Shown: one piece after another, positions 8,487-15,985 of the stretch
Layout of the letters: every line of letters starts with the position of its first letter
Position numbering within the stretch: position 1 is the first letter of the stretch
Origin: an uncultured Lachnospiraceae bacterium
Lineage (GTDB): Bacteria > Bacillota > Clostridia > Lachnospirales > Lachnospiraceae
Length of the DNA stretch: 49,566 nt
NCBI GenBank assembly: GCA_947571775.1
Contig: CANOZK010000016.1
Coordinates: forward strand, 1-49,566
Direction: 5' to 3'
Program-made: the position numbers and the translations under genes
The notes under the pieces: model-generated
Seen by the model: the letters and a program-made list of their open reading frames with translations, nothing else
What the model was told of the DNA's origin: nothing
The model's database searches: none

Positions 8487-9485
8487 TTAACCCTCCTTTC
8501 GCATTTCCCTGCAAAACGCAGCGGAAGCGATTCCAAAGAGCAGGAGAATTGCACACGCCGCACAAATAGAATAAGCCAGGTTTATAGCAGGCATACCGAA
8601 AAATGCGTTTTTTAGCCCCATATATACATGATAAAACGGATAATAATCAATCCATAGCATTTTAATCGAAGTGTTGGCCGACAAAAAAACAGGGGCTGTC
8701 GCAAAAAGCGCAATCACCAGATAAGCCAGCGAAAATTGTTTGAAGTCTTTTAACAGCATCGCACAGACAAAGCCCGTAAGCGACATAATCAGGGATAAGA
8801 TTGCAGTCTGCGCCAATACGGCAGGCAGAATACTTGCCATCTCCGCCGGTCCGATATTGAACAAAGTCATCAGAGCTGCAAAAACCAAATCCGTCAGCAA
8901 AAAGAGAAAGATCTTAGAAAATACAAACAGGCTCTTTTCCAGCGGCATAATGGCATGGACACGAATCACGCCCATTCGCTTCTCTTTGAACAGGACAGAT
9001 GCAATTCCCAAAAATCCCACGGCAACAATCTCAATAAACAGCAGTTCACAGGTTATATCTTTGCGGTTCTTCCCTTCCGGGCTGTCGCCGCCCACGATCT
9101 CCGGCGTATGTTCATCGTCGGTATGCAGCAAAGACAGTGCATAATCCGCTCTGTGGCGGTCAACCTTTTCCGCTCCCGCATAAAGTACAATATCCGGCTT
9201 GCCGTCGCTGGCATTGATTCCCACACCGTTTGTGTCTCTGACAAGCATTGCGTCCATTTCCTCCAGAGAATCCACTGCATAGATGAGATTGGAAACCTGG
9301 GCCTGTGTTCCCGCCGGGTCATAGAGATATACATTGTAGATTTCCATATGCATAAAATTTAGATAGCCAAAATTAATGAACACTGTATAAAACACAAGCG
9401 ATCCCAGAGCTACAAAGAAAAATTTTCCTGACGCCATCATCCTGCAATCTTTTTTGAACACAGAATAAAGGCTTTTCCAAATCAA
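8487..9485 (-). CDS. ABC-2 type transporter permease (first)
   Basis: A 332-residue membrane protein with an N-terminal hydrophobic segment (about 23-43), an outer loop of roughly 110 residues, then about five membrane segments from residue 150 onward. It resembles the permease placed after it in layout but not closely in sequence, so the pair may act as a heterodimer. The start is TTG at 9485. It has AAGGAGG five bases upstream and overlaps the ATPase stop by 4 nt (TTGA), which argues for coupled translation. It works with the ATPase encoded just upstream. Such sets commonly export antimicrobial peptides, lantibiotics or drugs, but that is only inference here. Confidence 0.83.
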   Translation of the reverse strand: MIWKSLYSVFKKDCRMMASGKFFFVALGSLVFYTVFINFGYLNFMHMEIYNVYLYDPAGTQAQVSNLIYAVDSLEEMDAMLVRDTNGVGINASDGKPDIVLYAGAEKVDRHRADYALSLLHTDDEHTPEIVGGDSPEGKNRKDITCELLFIEIVAVGFLGIASVLFKEKRMGVIRVHAIMPLEKSLFVFSKIFLFLLTDLVFAALMTLFNIGPAEMASILPAVLAQTAILSLIMSLTGFVCAMLLKDFKQFSLAYLVIALFATAPVFLSANTSIKMLWIDYYPFYHVYMGLKNAFFGMPAINLAYSICAACAILLLFGIASAAFCREMRKEG

Positions 9486-10330
9486 AACAGCCTCCTTCCT
9501 GCGTATTGGATAAATATATCCTCCAAAGTCGGTTCCTGAGAATGGATGCTTATCAGTTTATCATATGCAAAAGGAATCCCTGTTTTCAGCTTGGATGCTT
9601 CCATCGTTTGTTGCTCCTGTTTGCCTTGATACAGATAATCCACAACAACACTGTGATTACTATTCTGATCCTTTAGATTTCTCGGCGTATCAAGAGCGAC
9701 AATGTTCCCATTTGAGATAAACGCTACCCTGTCGCAGAGCAGATCGGCGTCCAGCATATTGTGGGTCGTCACGAACACGGTTGTGCCTTTCTGCCTCTCG
9801 TTCTCTATGATTTTGCGAAAAAGGACAGCCCCAGTCGGGTCAAGACCGCTGGTCGGCTCGTCCAGAAACAAAAGCTTTGGATTGCTGATTAAAGCCCTCG
9901 CCATACTGACGCGCTGGCGCATCCCTTTGGAATAAGAGGAGACTGGTTTTTTGAGAAAGTCCCATTTAAATTCCAGCTCGTCAAGCAGTTCTTTTGCATC
10001 CCGCAGTTGTTCCCTGGGATAGAATGAAGAAAAATATTTCAGATTGTCAAGGGCGCTTAAATTGGCATACAGGTAGGGAAATTCAAACAGGACGCCGATT
10101 TTCTGAAAAAAACCCCGTGTATGTACGCGCTTTAAGTCTTCCCCAAACAGGGATACCATACCGCCATATCCTTTCAGGATGCCGGTCAATATCTTCTGTG
10201 TCGTAGACTTCCCCGAACCGTTGGGACCTAAGAAGCCAAAGATTTCCCCGTCCTCTACCGTAAAATTCAAGCCATGCAACGCCTGTTTGTCTTTCCCATA
10301 AGAAAAGAGCAGGTCTTTTACCTCAATCAT
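9482..10330 (-). CDS. ABC transporter ATP-binding protein
   Basis: A 282-residue ATPase of the CcmA/BcrA-like type that powers the two permeases that follow. The Walker A is GPNGSGKST near residue 37, the signature is SYSKGMRQR near 138, and Walker B with the D-loop is LLFLDEPTSGLDP near 152. The switch histidine lies in VTTHNM. The C-terminal ~70 residues form the extra domain usual in BcrA/NatA-type proteins. The ATG at 10330 follows the small membrane protein gene by 3 bp, with a GGGGGG tract as a weak ribosome binding site. No membrane segment is present. Confidence 0.93.
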   Translation of the reverse strand: MIEVKDLLFSYGKDKQALHGLNFTVEDGEIFGFLGPNGSGKSTTQKILTGILKGYGGMVSLFGEDLKRVHTRGFFQKIGVLFEFPYLYANLSALDNLKYFSSFYPREQLRDAKELLDELEFKWDFLKKPVSSYSKGMRQRVSMARALISNPKLLFLDEPTSGLDPTGAVLFRKIIENERQKGTTVFVTTHNMLDADLLCDRVAFISNGNIVALDTPRNLKDQNSNHSVVVDYLYQGKQEQQTMEASKLKTGIPFAYDKLISIHSQEPTLEDIFIQYAGRRLF

Positions 10331-10333
10331 TCG

Positions 10334-10480
10334 TCATCCCCCCCATTTCCCATGCTGTCCTTTTTTCTTTCCCTGTTCCCGCTTGCTCCACCATTTCAGA
10401 AACGTTACCTTAAACGGGACAGAGATTGCCAGCGCCGCCAGAATTACAAGCCACCAGTACCATTTTAAACCTAAAAGCAT
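10334..10480 (-). CDS. Small membrane protein (48 aa) leading the ABC operon
   Basis: A 48-residue protein with one hydrophobic helix (about residues 6-25, rich in Trp and Leu) and a strongly basic tail ending KKKGQHGKWGG. The start is ATG 10480 because AAGGAGG sits seven bases upstream; an in-frame ATG 69 bp earlier has no such site and would place the operator region in the coding frame. It is the first gene of the exporter unit and lies 3 bp before the ATPase. It may be an accessory subunit, an immunity-like peptide or a sensor partner of the kinase. I do not recognise the family. Confidence 0.7.
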   Translation of the reverse strand: MLLGLKWYWWLVILAALAISVPFKVTFLKWWSKREQGKKKGQHGKWGG

Positions 10481-10535
10481 AACCGTTACCTCCTTCTGAG
10501 AAAATTCCCTCTTGATGGAGCAAGAATAAAAAAGT

Positions 10536-10579
10536 GGGTTGAAGTCCATGTGAAATCGGTGTGAAGTTGGTGTGAAATT
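10536..10579 (-). promoter_or_regulatory. Four 11-bp direct repeats: probable response-regulator operator
   Basis: On the plus strand four consecutive 11-mers begin at 10536, 10547, 10558 and 10569: GGGTTGAAGTC, CATGTGAAATC, GGTGTGAAGTT and GGTGTGAAATT. An 11-bp period is the spacing of OmpR/PhoB-family binding sites. They lie about 56-99 bp upstream of the 48-residue protein start, next to a poor -35 and a TATTCT-like -10. This is the arrangement expected for activation by the regulator encoded at 11744-12412. Confidence 0.75.
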
Positions 10580-10670
10580 CTTTTCAATGTCAATCCGTAT
10601 ACCATGGCAAAAAAGAAAAAGCTCCGATTTCTTTTTCAGAAACCAAAGCCTTTCAGTAATGATTGATTTT

Positions 10671-11747
10671 TTATTTTACAGTGGGAATGGAAAAGTAAAA
10701 TGTCACTCCGCCGGGTTGATTTGCAGCTCCGTACGCCAAGCGCTGCATAGAAAGAATCTGTGCGACAATTGCAAGTCCCAGTCCTGAACCGCTGTATTTT
10801 GTATTTTTGTCACGATAAAATTTCGCCCATATTTTTGAAAGATTTTCCTGCGGGATAGGCATTCCTTGATTATAGATGGAAAAGTCTAACAGACCGTCGC
10901 GCTCTTTCAGCAGCAGTTTCAAAACGCCGCCTGGTTGGACATTTCTCTTTGCATTGACAATCAGGTTATTGAGCACCTGCTCCATCCGGCCCTTGTCGGT
11001 ATTGACATAGACAGGCAGTTTTGGCAGTTCATATTGCAGGTCAAAATCAGCGTCCGGGGTATCCATCAGCAATCTTCCAGAAACCGTTTCCAATAATTCA
11101 ACAAAGTCAAAGCGTTCCGGGCGAAGCTGTATCGCTCCGTTTTCCAGCGCAGACAGATCAAGCAGAGTAGTAATTAAGCCGCTCATACGCTCCGTTTCCG
11201 TTATGATAACCTCGGAATAATTTTGCTTTTTTGTTTCGTCCGTTTCATCCTGTAATCCCTCGGCATAAGCCCGGATCACGCCCAACGGGGTTTTCATTTC
11301 GTGGGATAGGCTGTCTACCAACTCTTTTCGCTCGGCCAGCAGACGTCTCTTTTGTTCCACATCCTGCTCTAACTTTCTATTAGCATTTTCTAATTTTAGA
11401 AACGCTTCCTGTAAACTTTTAGACATCACATTCAGGCTGCGGGAAAGTTCCCCAAATTCATCGTGTCCTGCCACCCTGCAAGGCTGAGAAAAATCTAAAT
11501 TTGCCATGCTCCGGGCAGCCTCATTCAGCTCAGACACAGGCTTTGAAATAAACCGGGCCATCCATAAGTCAATTATGCAAATTAGGACGGCAACAAAAGC
11601 AAGCCAGATTCCAAGGGAAACATCTGCGTTCAGAGGCGGCCTGGTAGAAAATGCATAAGATAACACCAGAATAACGCCCATCAGTTTAGAAGCCAGCAGT
11701 ATTTTCTTGCGAATGGTGAAAACATGCATACGATCGTTTATTTTCAT
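10671..11747 (-). CDS. Sensor histidine kinase with HAMP domain
   Basis: A 358-residue membrane kinase. Two hydrophobic segments (about 17-34 and 46-66) are joined by an outer loop of about a dozen residues. It therefore probably senses within or near the membrane rather than through a large outer domain. HAMP follows (about 66-118). The phosphorylated His lies in SHEMKTPLG near residue 150, the N box in NNLIVNAKRN near 264, and the G boxes in SGSGLGLAIV near 326. The start overlaps the stop of the upstream regulator by 4 nt (ATGA). With its regulator it probably controls the ABC unit that follows. The architecture resembles VanS/BceS-type cell-envelope stress kinases. Confidence 0.93.
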   Translation of the reverse strand: MKINDRMHVFTIRKKILLASKLMGVILVLSYAFSTRPPLNADVSLGIWLAFVAVLICIIDLWMARFISKPVSELNEAARSMANLDFSQPCRVAGHDEFGELSRSLNVMSKSLQEAFLKLENANRKLEQDVEQKRRLLAERKELVDSLSHEMKTPLGVIRAYAEGLQDETDETKKQNYSEVIITETERMSGLITTLLDLSALENGAIQLRPERFDFVELLETVSGRLLMDTPDADFDLQYELPKLPVYVNTDKGRMEQVLNNLIVNAKRNVQPGGVLKLLLKERDGLLDFSIYNQGMPIPQENLSKIWAKFYRDKNTKYSGSGLGLAIVAQILSMQRLAYGAANQPGGVTFYFSIPTVK

Positions 11748-12412
11748 ACTGCCACCTCAAATTTATAGCCAGACCGAATAAGCGTGACAATATGTCTGCC
11801 CTCGTCGCCCAATTTCTGGCGGAGGGTTTTGATGTGCGTGTCCACCGTCCTGGTCGTTCCCTCAAAGTCGTATCCCCATATCCGGTTAAGCAACTGTTCC
11901 CGGCTGAAAATCTGATCTGGGTTTGACATCAAAAAAAGAAGCAGCTCATATTCCTTATAGGTCAACGTAATTTCCTGCCCGTCCAGAAAGACTTTACGGG
12001 AAGTTGGAATGATTGAAATTTTTCCGGCGTTTACGGCGTCTACTGGAAGGACGGAAGAACGGCGCAGTAAGGCGTTTGCTTTTGCCAGCAGCACTCTAGG
12101 GCTAAAGGGTTTTGTCATGTAATCATCCGCACCGAGGTCATAACCTTTCAGCTTATCGTCCTCGCTCTCCTTGGCGGTCAGCATGATAATGGGGAGATTA
12201 CTCATTTCCCTTGCTATTTTGCAGACGGAAAACCCGTCAAGGTGGGGCATCATAATATCCAGTATCATCAAATCCATCGGATTGTTTTTCAGCATCAGCA
12301 GCGCATCCATCCCATCGTCCGCCGTAAAGCAGGTATGACCGCCGCGCTGCATATATTCAGCAATAATTTCCTGCATCTTCTTTTCATCTTCGATAATTAG
12401 AATTTTCGCCAT
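11744..12412 (-). CDS. OmpR-family response regulator
   Basis: A 222-residue regulator. The receiver domain carries the acidic pocket near residues 8-9 (IIEDEKK), the phospho-acceptor Asp in LMILDIMMP near 53, Thr in MLTAKE and Lys in TKPFSP near 101. The C-terminal winged helix contains the typical YKEYELLLFL and RTVDTHIKTLRQKLG blocks. The ATG at 12412 has GAGGAA upstream and lies 5 nt after a possible 28-codon ORF. It is the first full gene behind the promoter at 12527-12555. The 11-bp repeats at 10536-10579 are its likely target. Confidence 0.95.
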   Translation of the reverse strand: MAKILIIEDEKKMQEIIAEYMQRGGHTCFTADDGMDALLMLKNNPMDLMILDIMMPHLDGFSVCKIAREMSNLPIIMLTAKESEDDKLKGYDLGADDYMTKPFSPRVLLAKANALLRRSSVLPVDAVNAGKISIIPTSRKVFLDGQEITLTYKEYELLLFLMSNPDQIFSREQLLNRIWGYDFEGTTRTVDTHIKTLRQKLGDEGRHIVTLIRSGYKFEVAV

Positions 12413-12417
12413 GAAAT

Positions 12418-12504
12418 CTATTCCTCTTCTTCCTGCGCCAACAGGCTTCTTTTGTGTTCTTTGGTATCAGCCGCAAGCCGTTTTTTCGCTGCTTCCAGGA
12501 ACAT
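12418..12504 (-). CDS. Possible 28-residue ORF ahead of the response regulator
   Basis: An ORF starting ATG 12504 with AGAGGAAG upstream, coding a charged peptide that begins MFLEAAKKRL and ends in four glutamates. Its stop lies 5 nt before the regulator ATG, and its last codons provide the regulator's ribosome binding site. It may be a leader peptide coupling translation, a degraded gene end, or chance. There is no hydrophobic segment and no known motif. Confidence 0.3.
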   Translation of the reverse strand: MFLEAAKKRLAADTKEHKRSLLAQEEEE

Positions 12505-12526
12505 ATTATCTTCCTCTGTCAGAATC

Positions 12527-12555
12527 ATTATATGCGTCAAGACGAATAAATTCAA
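12527..12555 (-). promoter_or_regulatory. Promoter of the two-component operon
   Basis: On the minus strand TTGAAT (12550-12555) and TATAAT (12527-12532) are 17 bp apart. The promoter points at the response regulator and lies in the gap after the unknown-function gene, so the exporter regulators can be transcribed separately from the LytTR cluster. Confidence 0.75.
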
Positions 12556-12581
12556 GCATTTAAGAAGCTAAAGCTCGGAAA

Positions 12582-13553
12582 TCAATTTTGATTTAGAAAA
12601 CTGTTTTGTTTGGCGAGCCAACTCTGAAAGAAACGCAAATTCTCCCGCTCCTGTATGCTTCTCTTTTCGGCGCTTTCCTCCATAATCTGTATGTATTTTA
12701 CACGCAGCTTCCATTTTCTTTTCTGTTCTGCCTCAAACTGTTCTTGTTCTTCCTTCGTCGGACCGGTGAGCCTTCCGCCTCCGCTAACCGTACAATTTCG
12801 CACATCTCCGTTTTCATCCAGATCAAACACATAGCTTTTCTCTGCCTGATGCTCCGCCACATTGTAGCCATAGGACGCGGCCACCGTATTGTCCCAACGG
12901 TCGTAATCTTCTTTCCACTCTTGCAGCTTTGCCATAATCTGCCGGGCATAGGCGGGATCTGCATCCATTTTCTGCTGCAAGCTCTCTGGTATGAGAACTG
13001 CAATCCGCCCAGAGCCGATACTGCTGTAATTTCTTTGCAGATCACTTCGAGTCTGCGGCGGATTCGCACCGACAGGCTGCCAGTCATTCAAGGCATCCGC
13101 ACTCGTATTCTTTTTGAAATATTCCCAAAAAGGAAAGTCGTTTCTCTGCCAGTTGGCGGAAGAAATATTGGCATTGCCCACATGGGTCACGACATCATAC
13201 AATGGGAAAGCGTCTGCAAAATTGGTTGCGCCTGCTTTTCCGGTATTGTAAACTCTGCCGATGGCTGAAATAGAATCCGTAGAGCCGGCCATTTTCATGG
13301 CATATGCCTGTTGATAGGCGCTTGCCGCATTTTTATCCGTTATTTTGCTTAAATGTTCCTGATAGGACTGGCCCATATAAAAGCCGGATTGAACCCCATT
13401 TACATCCGTTTTCTGGCCTGCCGTCTTCTGCGCCGTCCTTGCAGCCGCAAGCTCCGCAAACGTTTTTCCCGTACTTTTTTCGGCGGTTCCACTCTTTTTG
13501 TACTGCTCTGTCAAAAAATACCTCTCTAAATTACTGGTTACTCCAAAATCCAT
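12582..13553 (-). CDS. Cytoplasmic protein of unknown function linked to the LytTR/GHKL pair
   Basis: A 323-residue soluble protein with no signal peptide or membrane segment. It has an Ala/Thr/Lys-rich N-terminus, a central aromatic part (SANWQRNDFPFWEYF), a block GSGRIAVLIPESLQQKM, then VFDLDENGDV, and a charged helical C-terminal tail of about 60 residues rich in Glu, Gln, Lys and Arg. I think it resembles the uncharacterised DUF6033 group of Lachnospiraceae, but from memory only. The start is set at ATG 13553 (MDFGVTSN) because AAAGGAG lies eight bases upstream; two earlier in-frame ATGs lie in or beside that site. It overlaps the 3' end of the kinase gene by 23 nt, so it is very likely co-expressed with it. 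Confidence 0.75.
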   Translation of the reverse strand: MDFGVTSNLERYFLTEQYKKSGTAEKSTGKTFAELAAARTAQKTAGQKTDVNGVQSGFYMGQSYQEHLSKITDKNAASAYQQAYAMKMAGSTDSISAIGRVYNTGKAGATNFADAFPLYDVVTHVGNANISSANWQRNDFPFWEYFKKNTSADALNDWQPVGANPPQTRSDLQRNYSSIGSGRIAVLIPESLQQKMDADPAYARQIMAKLQEWKEDYDRWDNTVAASYGYNVAEHQAEKSYVFDLDENGDVRNCTVSGGGRLTGPTKEEQEQFEAEQKRKWKLRVKYIQIMEESAEKRSIQERENLRFFQSWLAKQNSFLNQN

Positions 13554-15021
13554 CTTCATTTCTCCTTTCACTTTTCATCATTACGGACAGGATAAACACC
13601 CTGCCTTCGATTCTAAAATCCATCGTTCCCTGATACTTTTCTGCTGTGCTCTTGATATTCGCAAGCCCTATGCCATGAGCGTTTTTGTCCGCCTTTTTTG
13701 TTGCTGGGAAATCCTCTTTTTGTTTTTTCACCAGACGTCCGTCAAAGCTGTTCTCAACTTTCAAGATCAAAAGACTGCCTTTTTGCAGAGAACTTAGGCG
13801 AATGAAGGTATCCGCTTGTGCATCTTCCTTTTTCAGCTTTTGACAAGCCTCTATCGCATTGTCCAAAGCATTTCCCAAAACAACGCCGATGTCATAGCTG
13901 CGGATTTTGAGATTTTGTGGAAAAAACAACCGCTCCGCGTCCATTTTTAAATCCGGGACTTGCCGTACTGCTTCATGATATTTCATGTTCAGCAAGATAT
14001 CCACGATTGTATTCCCGGTCCTGAATGAAATCTCCAGTTTTTCAAACGCCCGGTTCAAATCCGCCAGATAAATTTGCAGTTCCTGATTTTCTTCCTCTCT
14101 GTCCCTGTCAAAAAGACGCTGAATAACACAGAGCGTATTCTTCATGTCGTGTTTCATGCTTCGGATACCCGAATAGACGCGCTCCATCTCTTCTATGTGT
14201 TCCTGCAGATTCATCACCTGTTTTTCAAGAATAATCCTTGCGCTCCTTTCCCGGTTCGAGTAAACCATGTCCTGAAACAGCTTTACTCCATGCAGGATCG
14301 AAAGCAGCGACAACAGCAGAATCGCCGGAATCAGAACGATCAATACCGGATATCTGTCATACAATATTTTGGGGATGCCGTTTTCCATTGTAATTATGAT
14401 AATCCGCAGCAGCAGACAGATCATCAGCCCGACCGCAGCCGGAGTGAGGATAAACAGAAGTTCCGCCCGGTTAATGTCATATTCCTTTTCATGGAAATCC
14501 CGGACAATTTTTTTCAAAGACCCATACATAAGCAGCGCAATGGCTAAATACTCTAAGATCCATTCGCCGATCAAACCGGCGTTCACTATTACCCCAAACG
14601 CCCTTTCCGATGCAAATACGCCTTTTTCTGCGCACCAGCTCCAGATATGAATCATTCCATCCCCAAGCTCTCCCAACAAAATGACCACCGCATAACGGCT
14701 GATGTCTGCAACGGCTTGAAAAGCCACAACAAGGAAAACAGTGGTCAAACAAAAAGCTTTATAAAAACAAACGGCAAGAAAAGCCAATGTACCAAGCGCC
14801 AGCGCCATTCTTCCAATCGCCACTTTATAGTCCCAGAGATCGGAGGAACCCATCCAAGACAGTATCAGCCTCAATACCGTATACAAAACGACAACTGCCC
14901 CGGCGTTCCACCAGTTAGCCTTCCCTTTGATTTCCAGAAAACTCCCATAAAAATATTGCAGACAGTATCCCTGAAACGCATATAGAAATACGGGAAAAAT
15001 GATATTTACCGCTTTAGACAC
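13531..15021 (-). CDS. AgrC-like sensor kinase with GHKL ATPase domain
   Basis: About 496 residues. The N-terminal half holds some six to seven hydrophobic segments (to about residue 250), as in peptide-sensing AgrC/ComD-type kinases. A coiled-coil linker follows. The His box is SMKHDMKNTL near residue 291, the N box LGNALDNAIEAC near 383, and the G box HGIGLANIKST near 459. The start is chosen as GTG 15021, eight bases after GGAGG; a GTG nine bases earlier overlaps that site. It overlaps the LytTR regulator by 8 nt and the following unknown gene by 23 nt. No AgrB/AgrD-like peptide genes are present nearby, so the signal is not evident. Confidence 0.9.
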   Translation of the reverse strand: MSKAVNIIFPVFLYAFQGYCLQYFYGSFLEIKGKANWWNAGAVVVLYTVLRLILSWMGSSDLWDYKVAIGRMALALGTLAFLAVCFYKAFCLTTVFLVVAFQAVADISRYAVVILLGELGDGMIHIWSWCAEKGVFASERAFGVIVNAGLIGEWILEYLAIALLMYGSLKKIVRDFHEKEYDINRAELLFILTPAAVGLMICLLLRIIIITMENGIPKILYDRYPVLIVLIPAILLLSLLSILHGVKLFQDMVYSNRERSARIILEKQVMNLQEHIEEMERVYSGIRSMKHDMKNTLCVIQRLFDRDREEENQELQIYLADLNRAFEKLEISFRTGNTIVDILLNMKYHEAVRQVPDLKMDAERLFFPQNLKIRSYDIGVVLGNALDNAIEACQKLKKEDAQADTFIRLSSLQKGSLLILKVENSFDGRLVKKQKEDFPATKKADKNAHGIGLANIKSTAEKYQGTMDFRIEGRVFILSVMMKSERRNEDGFWSNQ

Positions 15022-15718
15022 TGGACACACCTCCGCTTTGCAGATACCACATATACGCTTTTACAAACTCACTATATTTCTTTTTTGCCAAATACACGGT
15101 ATCTCCATTTGTAAGGATAATGCTGTCATTTGCATATTCTGTAATATACGCCATATTCACGATATACGCCCGGTGGCAGCGGTAAAACCCTTCTCCAAGC
15201 TGCCCCTCCAATTCCTCCATCGTCGCATAGATCTCTATACCATTCTTCCCCCTGGCTGTGTGTATTTCTACTTTCTTTCCCCTGCTCTCAATATACAAAA
15301 TATCAGCCTGGTCAAGCGTCAGATTTTTTGTTTTGATAAAAAGCTCCTGTTTGTCTTTCTTTCTCCTTGCCTCTTTTACCGCTCTGTCAAGAACCTCTGC
15401 AAATTTCTTTTCGTCCACAGGCTTTAACAAGTACTGGAACGCATATAGATCAAACGCGTCAAACACATACTCCTTGAGTCCTGTAATGAATATAAGAACC
15501 GTTTCCTCCTGGTTCTTGCGAAGACGCCTTGCTACTTCAATGCCATTTATGCCGTCCATCTGTATATCAAGAAAAACAATGTCAAACCGCCTCTCTGCCG
15601 CCAGCAATTCCTCACCCGTGGCATAACACTCTATGCGACTTCTTGGCCTTTGCTTCTCTATCAGTCCACACAGATACTCTCTGATTACTTCTTCGTCATC
15701 TATGACCGCTATATCCAA
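15014..15718 (-). CDS. LytTR-family response regulator
   Basis: A 234-residue AgrA/LytR-type regulator. The receiver domain has DDEE near residues 7-10, the phospho-acceptor Asp in IVFLDIQMDG near 51, and Lys in LLKPVDE near 103. The C-terminal LytTR DNA-binding domain (about 125-230) includes YIESRGKKVEIHT and FYRCHRAYIVN. The start is TTG at 15718, the only start in this frame after a TAA, with GGGGTG upstream. The N-terminus MDIAVIDDEE fits family members well. A 9-bp direct repeat at 15793-15823 is the probable binding site, so the unit is likely self-regulated. Confidence 0.93.
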   Translation of the reverse strand: MDIAVIDDEEVIREYLCGLIEKQRPRSRIECYATGEELLAAERRFDIVFLDIQMDGINGIEVARRLRKNQEETVLIFITGLKEYVFDAFDLYAFQYLLKPVDEKKFAEVLDRAVKEARRKKDKQELFIKTKNLTLDQADILYIESRGKKVEIHTARGKNGIEIYATMEELEGQLGEGFYRCHRAYIVNMAYITEYANDSIILTNGDTVYLAKKKYSEFVKAYMWYLQSGGVSSV

Positions 15719-15792
15719 AATTTATCACCCCAAATCTCAAAAAGGCTTCTACTTTGTTATATCGGCAGAAATTTCTCATTTTTCGGGTAAAT

Positions 15793-15823
15793 GGAACGAA
15801 AGGGTTACTTTTTGGGAACGAAA
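15793..15823 (-). promoter_or_regulatory. Probable LytTR operator (9-bp direct repeat)
   Basis: GGAACGAAA occurs at 15793-15801 and 15815-15823 on the plus strand, 22 bp start to start. LytTR proteins bind pairs of 9-bp repeats separated by 12-13 bp; here the separation is 13. Downstream toward the regulator a TATAAC -10 lacks a good -35, as expected for an activated promoter. Confidence 0.65.
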
Positions 15824-15917
15824 AGAAAAAATTTATATTGAACATCTCTAAAGTATTCCCAGATTCCATTCCTGCACAGCTTTTTTTGAAGCTGGCCTCT
15901 CCCGCTGCCGGGTATGC

Positions 15918-15961
15918 AAAAAACCGGATGGGCATACTTTCATACCCCCGTCCGGTTTTTT
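15918..15961 (-). terminator. Strong, probably bidirectional terminator after thiN
   Basis: AAAAAACCGGA (15918-15928) pairs with TCCGGTTTTTT (15951-15961), with further GGG/CCC pairing inside and a loop of about 12 nt. The stem ends in six T on either strand. On the minus strand it ends the long murE-thiN cluster, 25 bp past the thiN stop. Confidence 0.9.
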
Positions 15962-15985
15962 CTCCTCTTTTGGTTTCTCTTTTCA

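Noticed and set aside
8485..8565. 27-residue N-terminal extension of the second ABC permease
   Set aside because: It lies inside the preceding permease gene in another frame, and a good ribosome binding site supports the start at 8484.
12582..15718. Complete agr quorum-sensing locus
   Set aside because: No AgrB-like membrane protease or AgrD-like peptide ORF was found beside the kinase and regulator.
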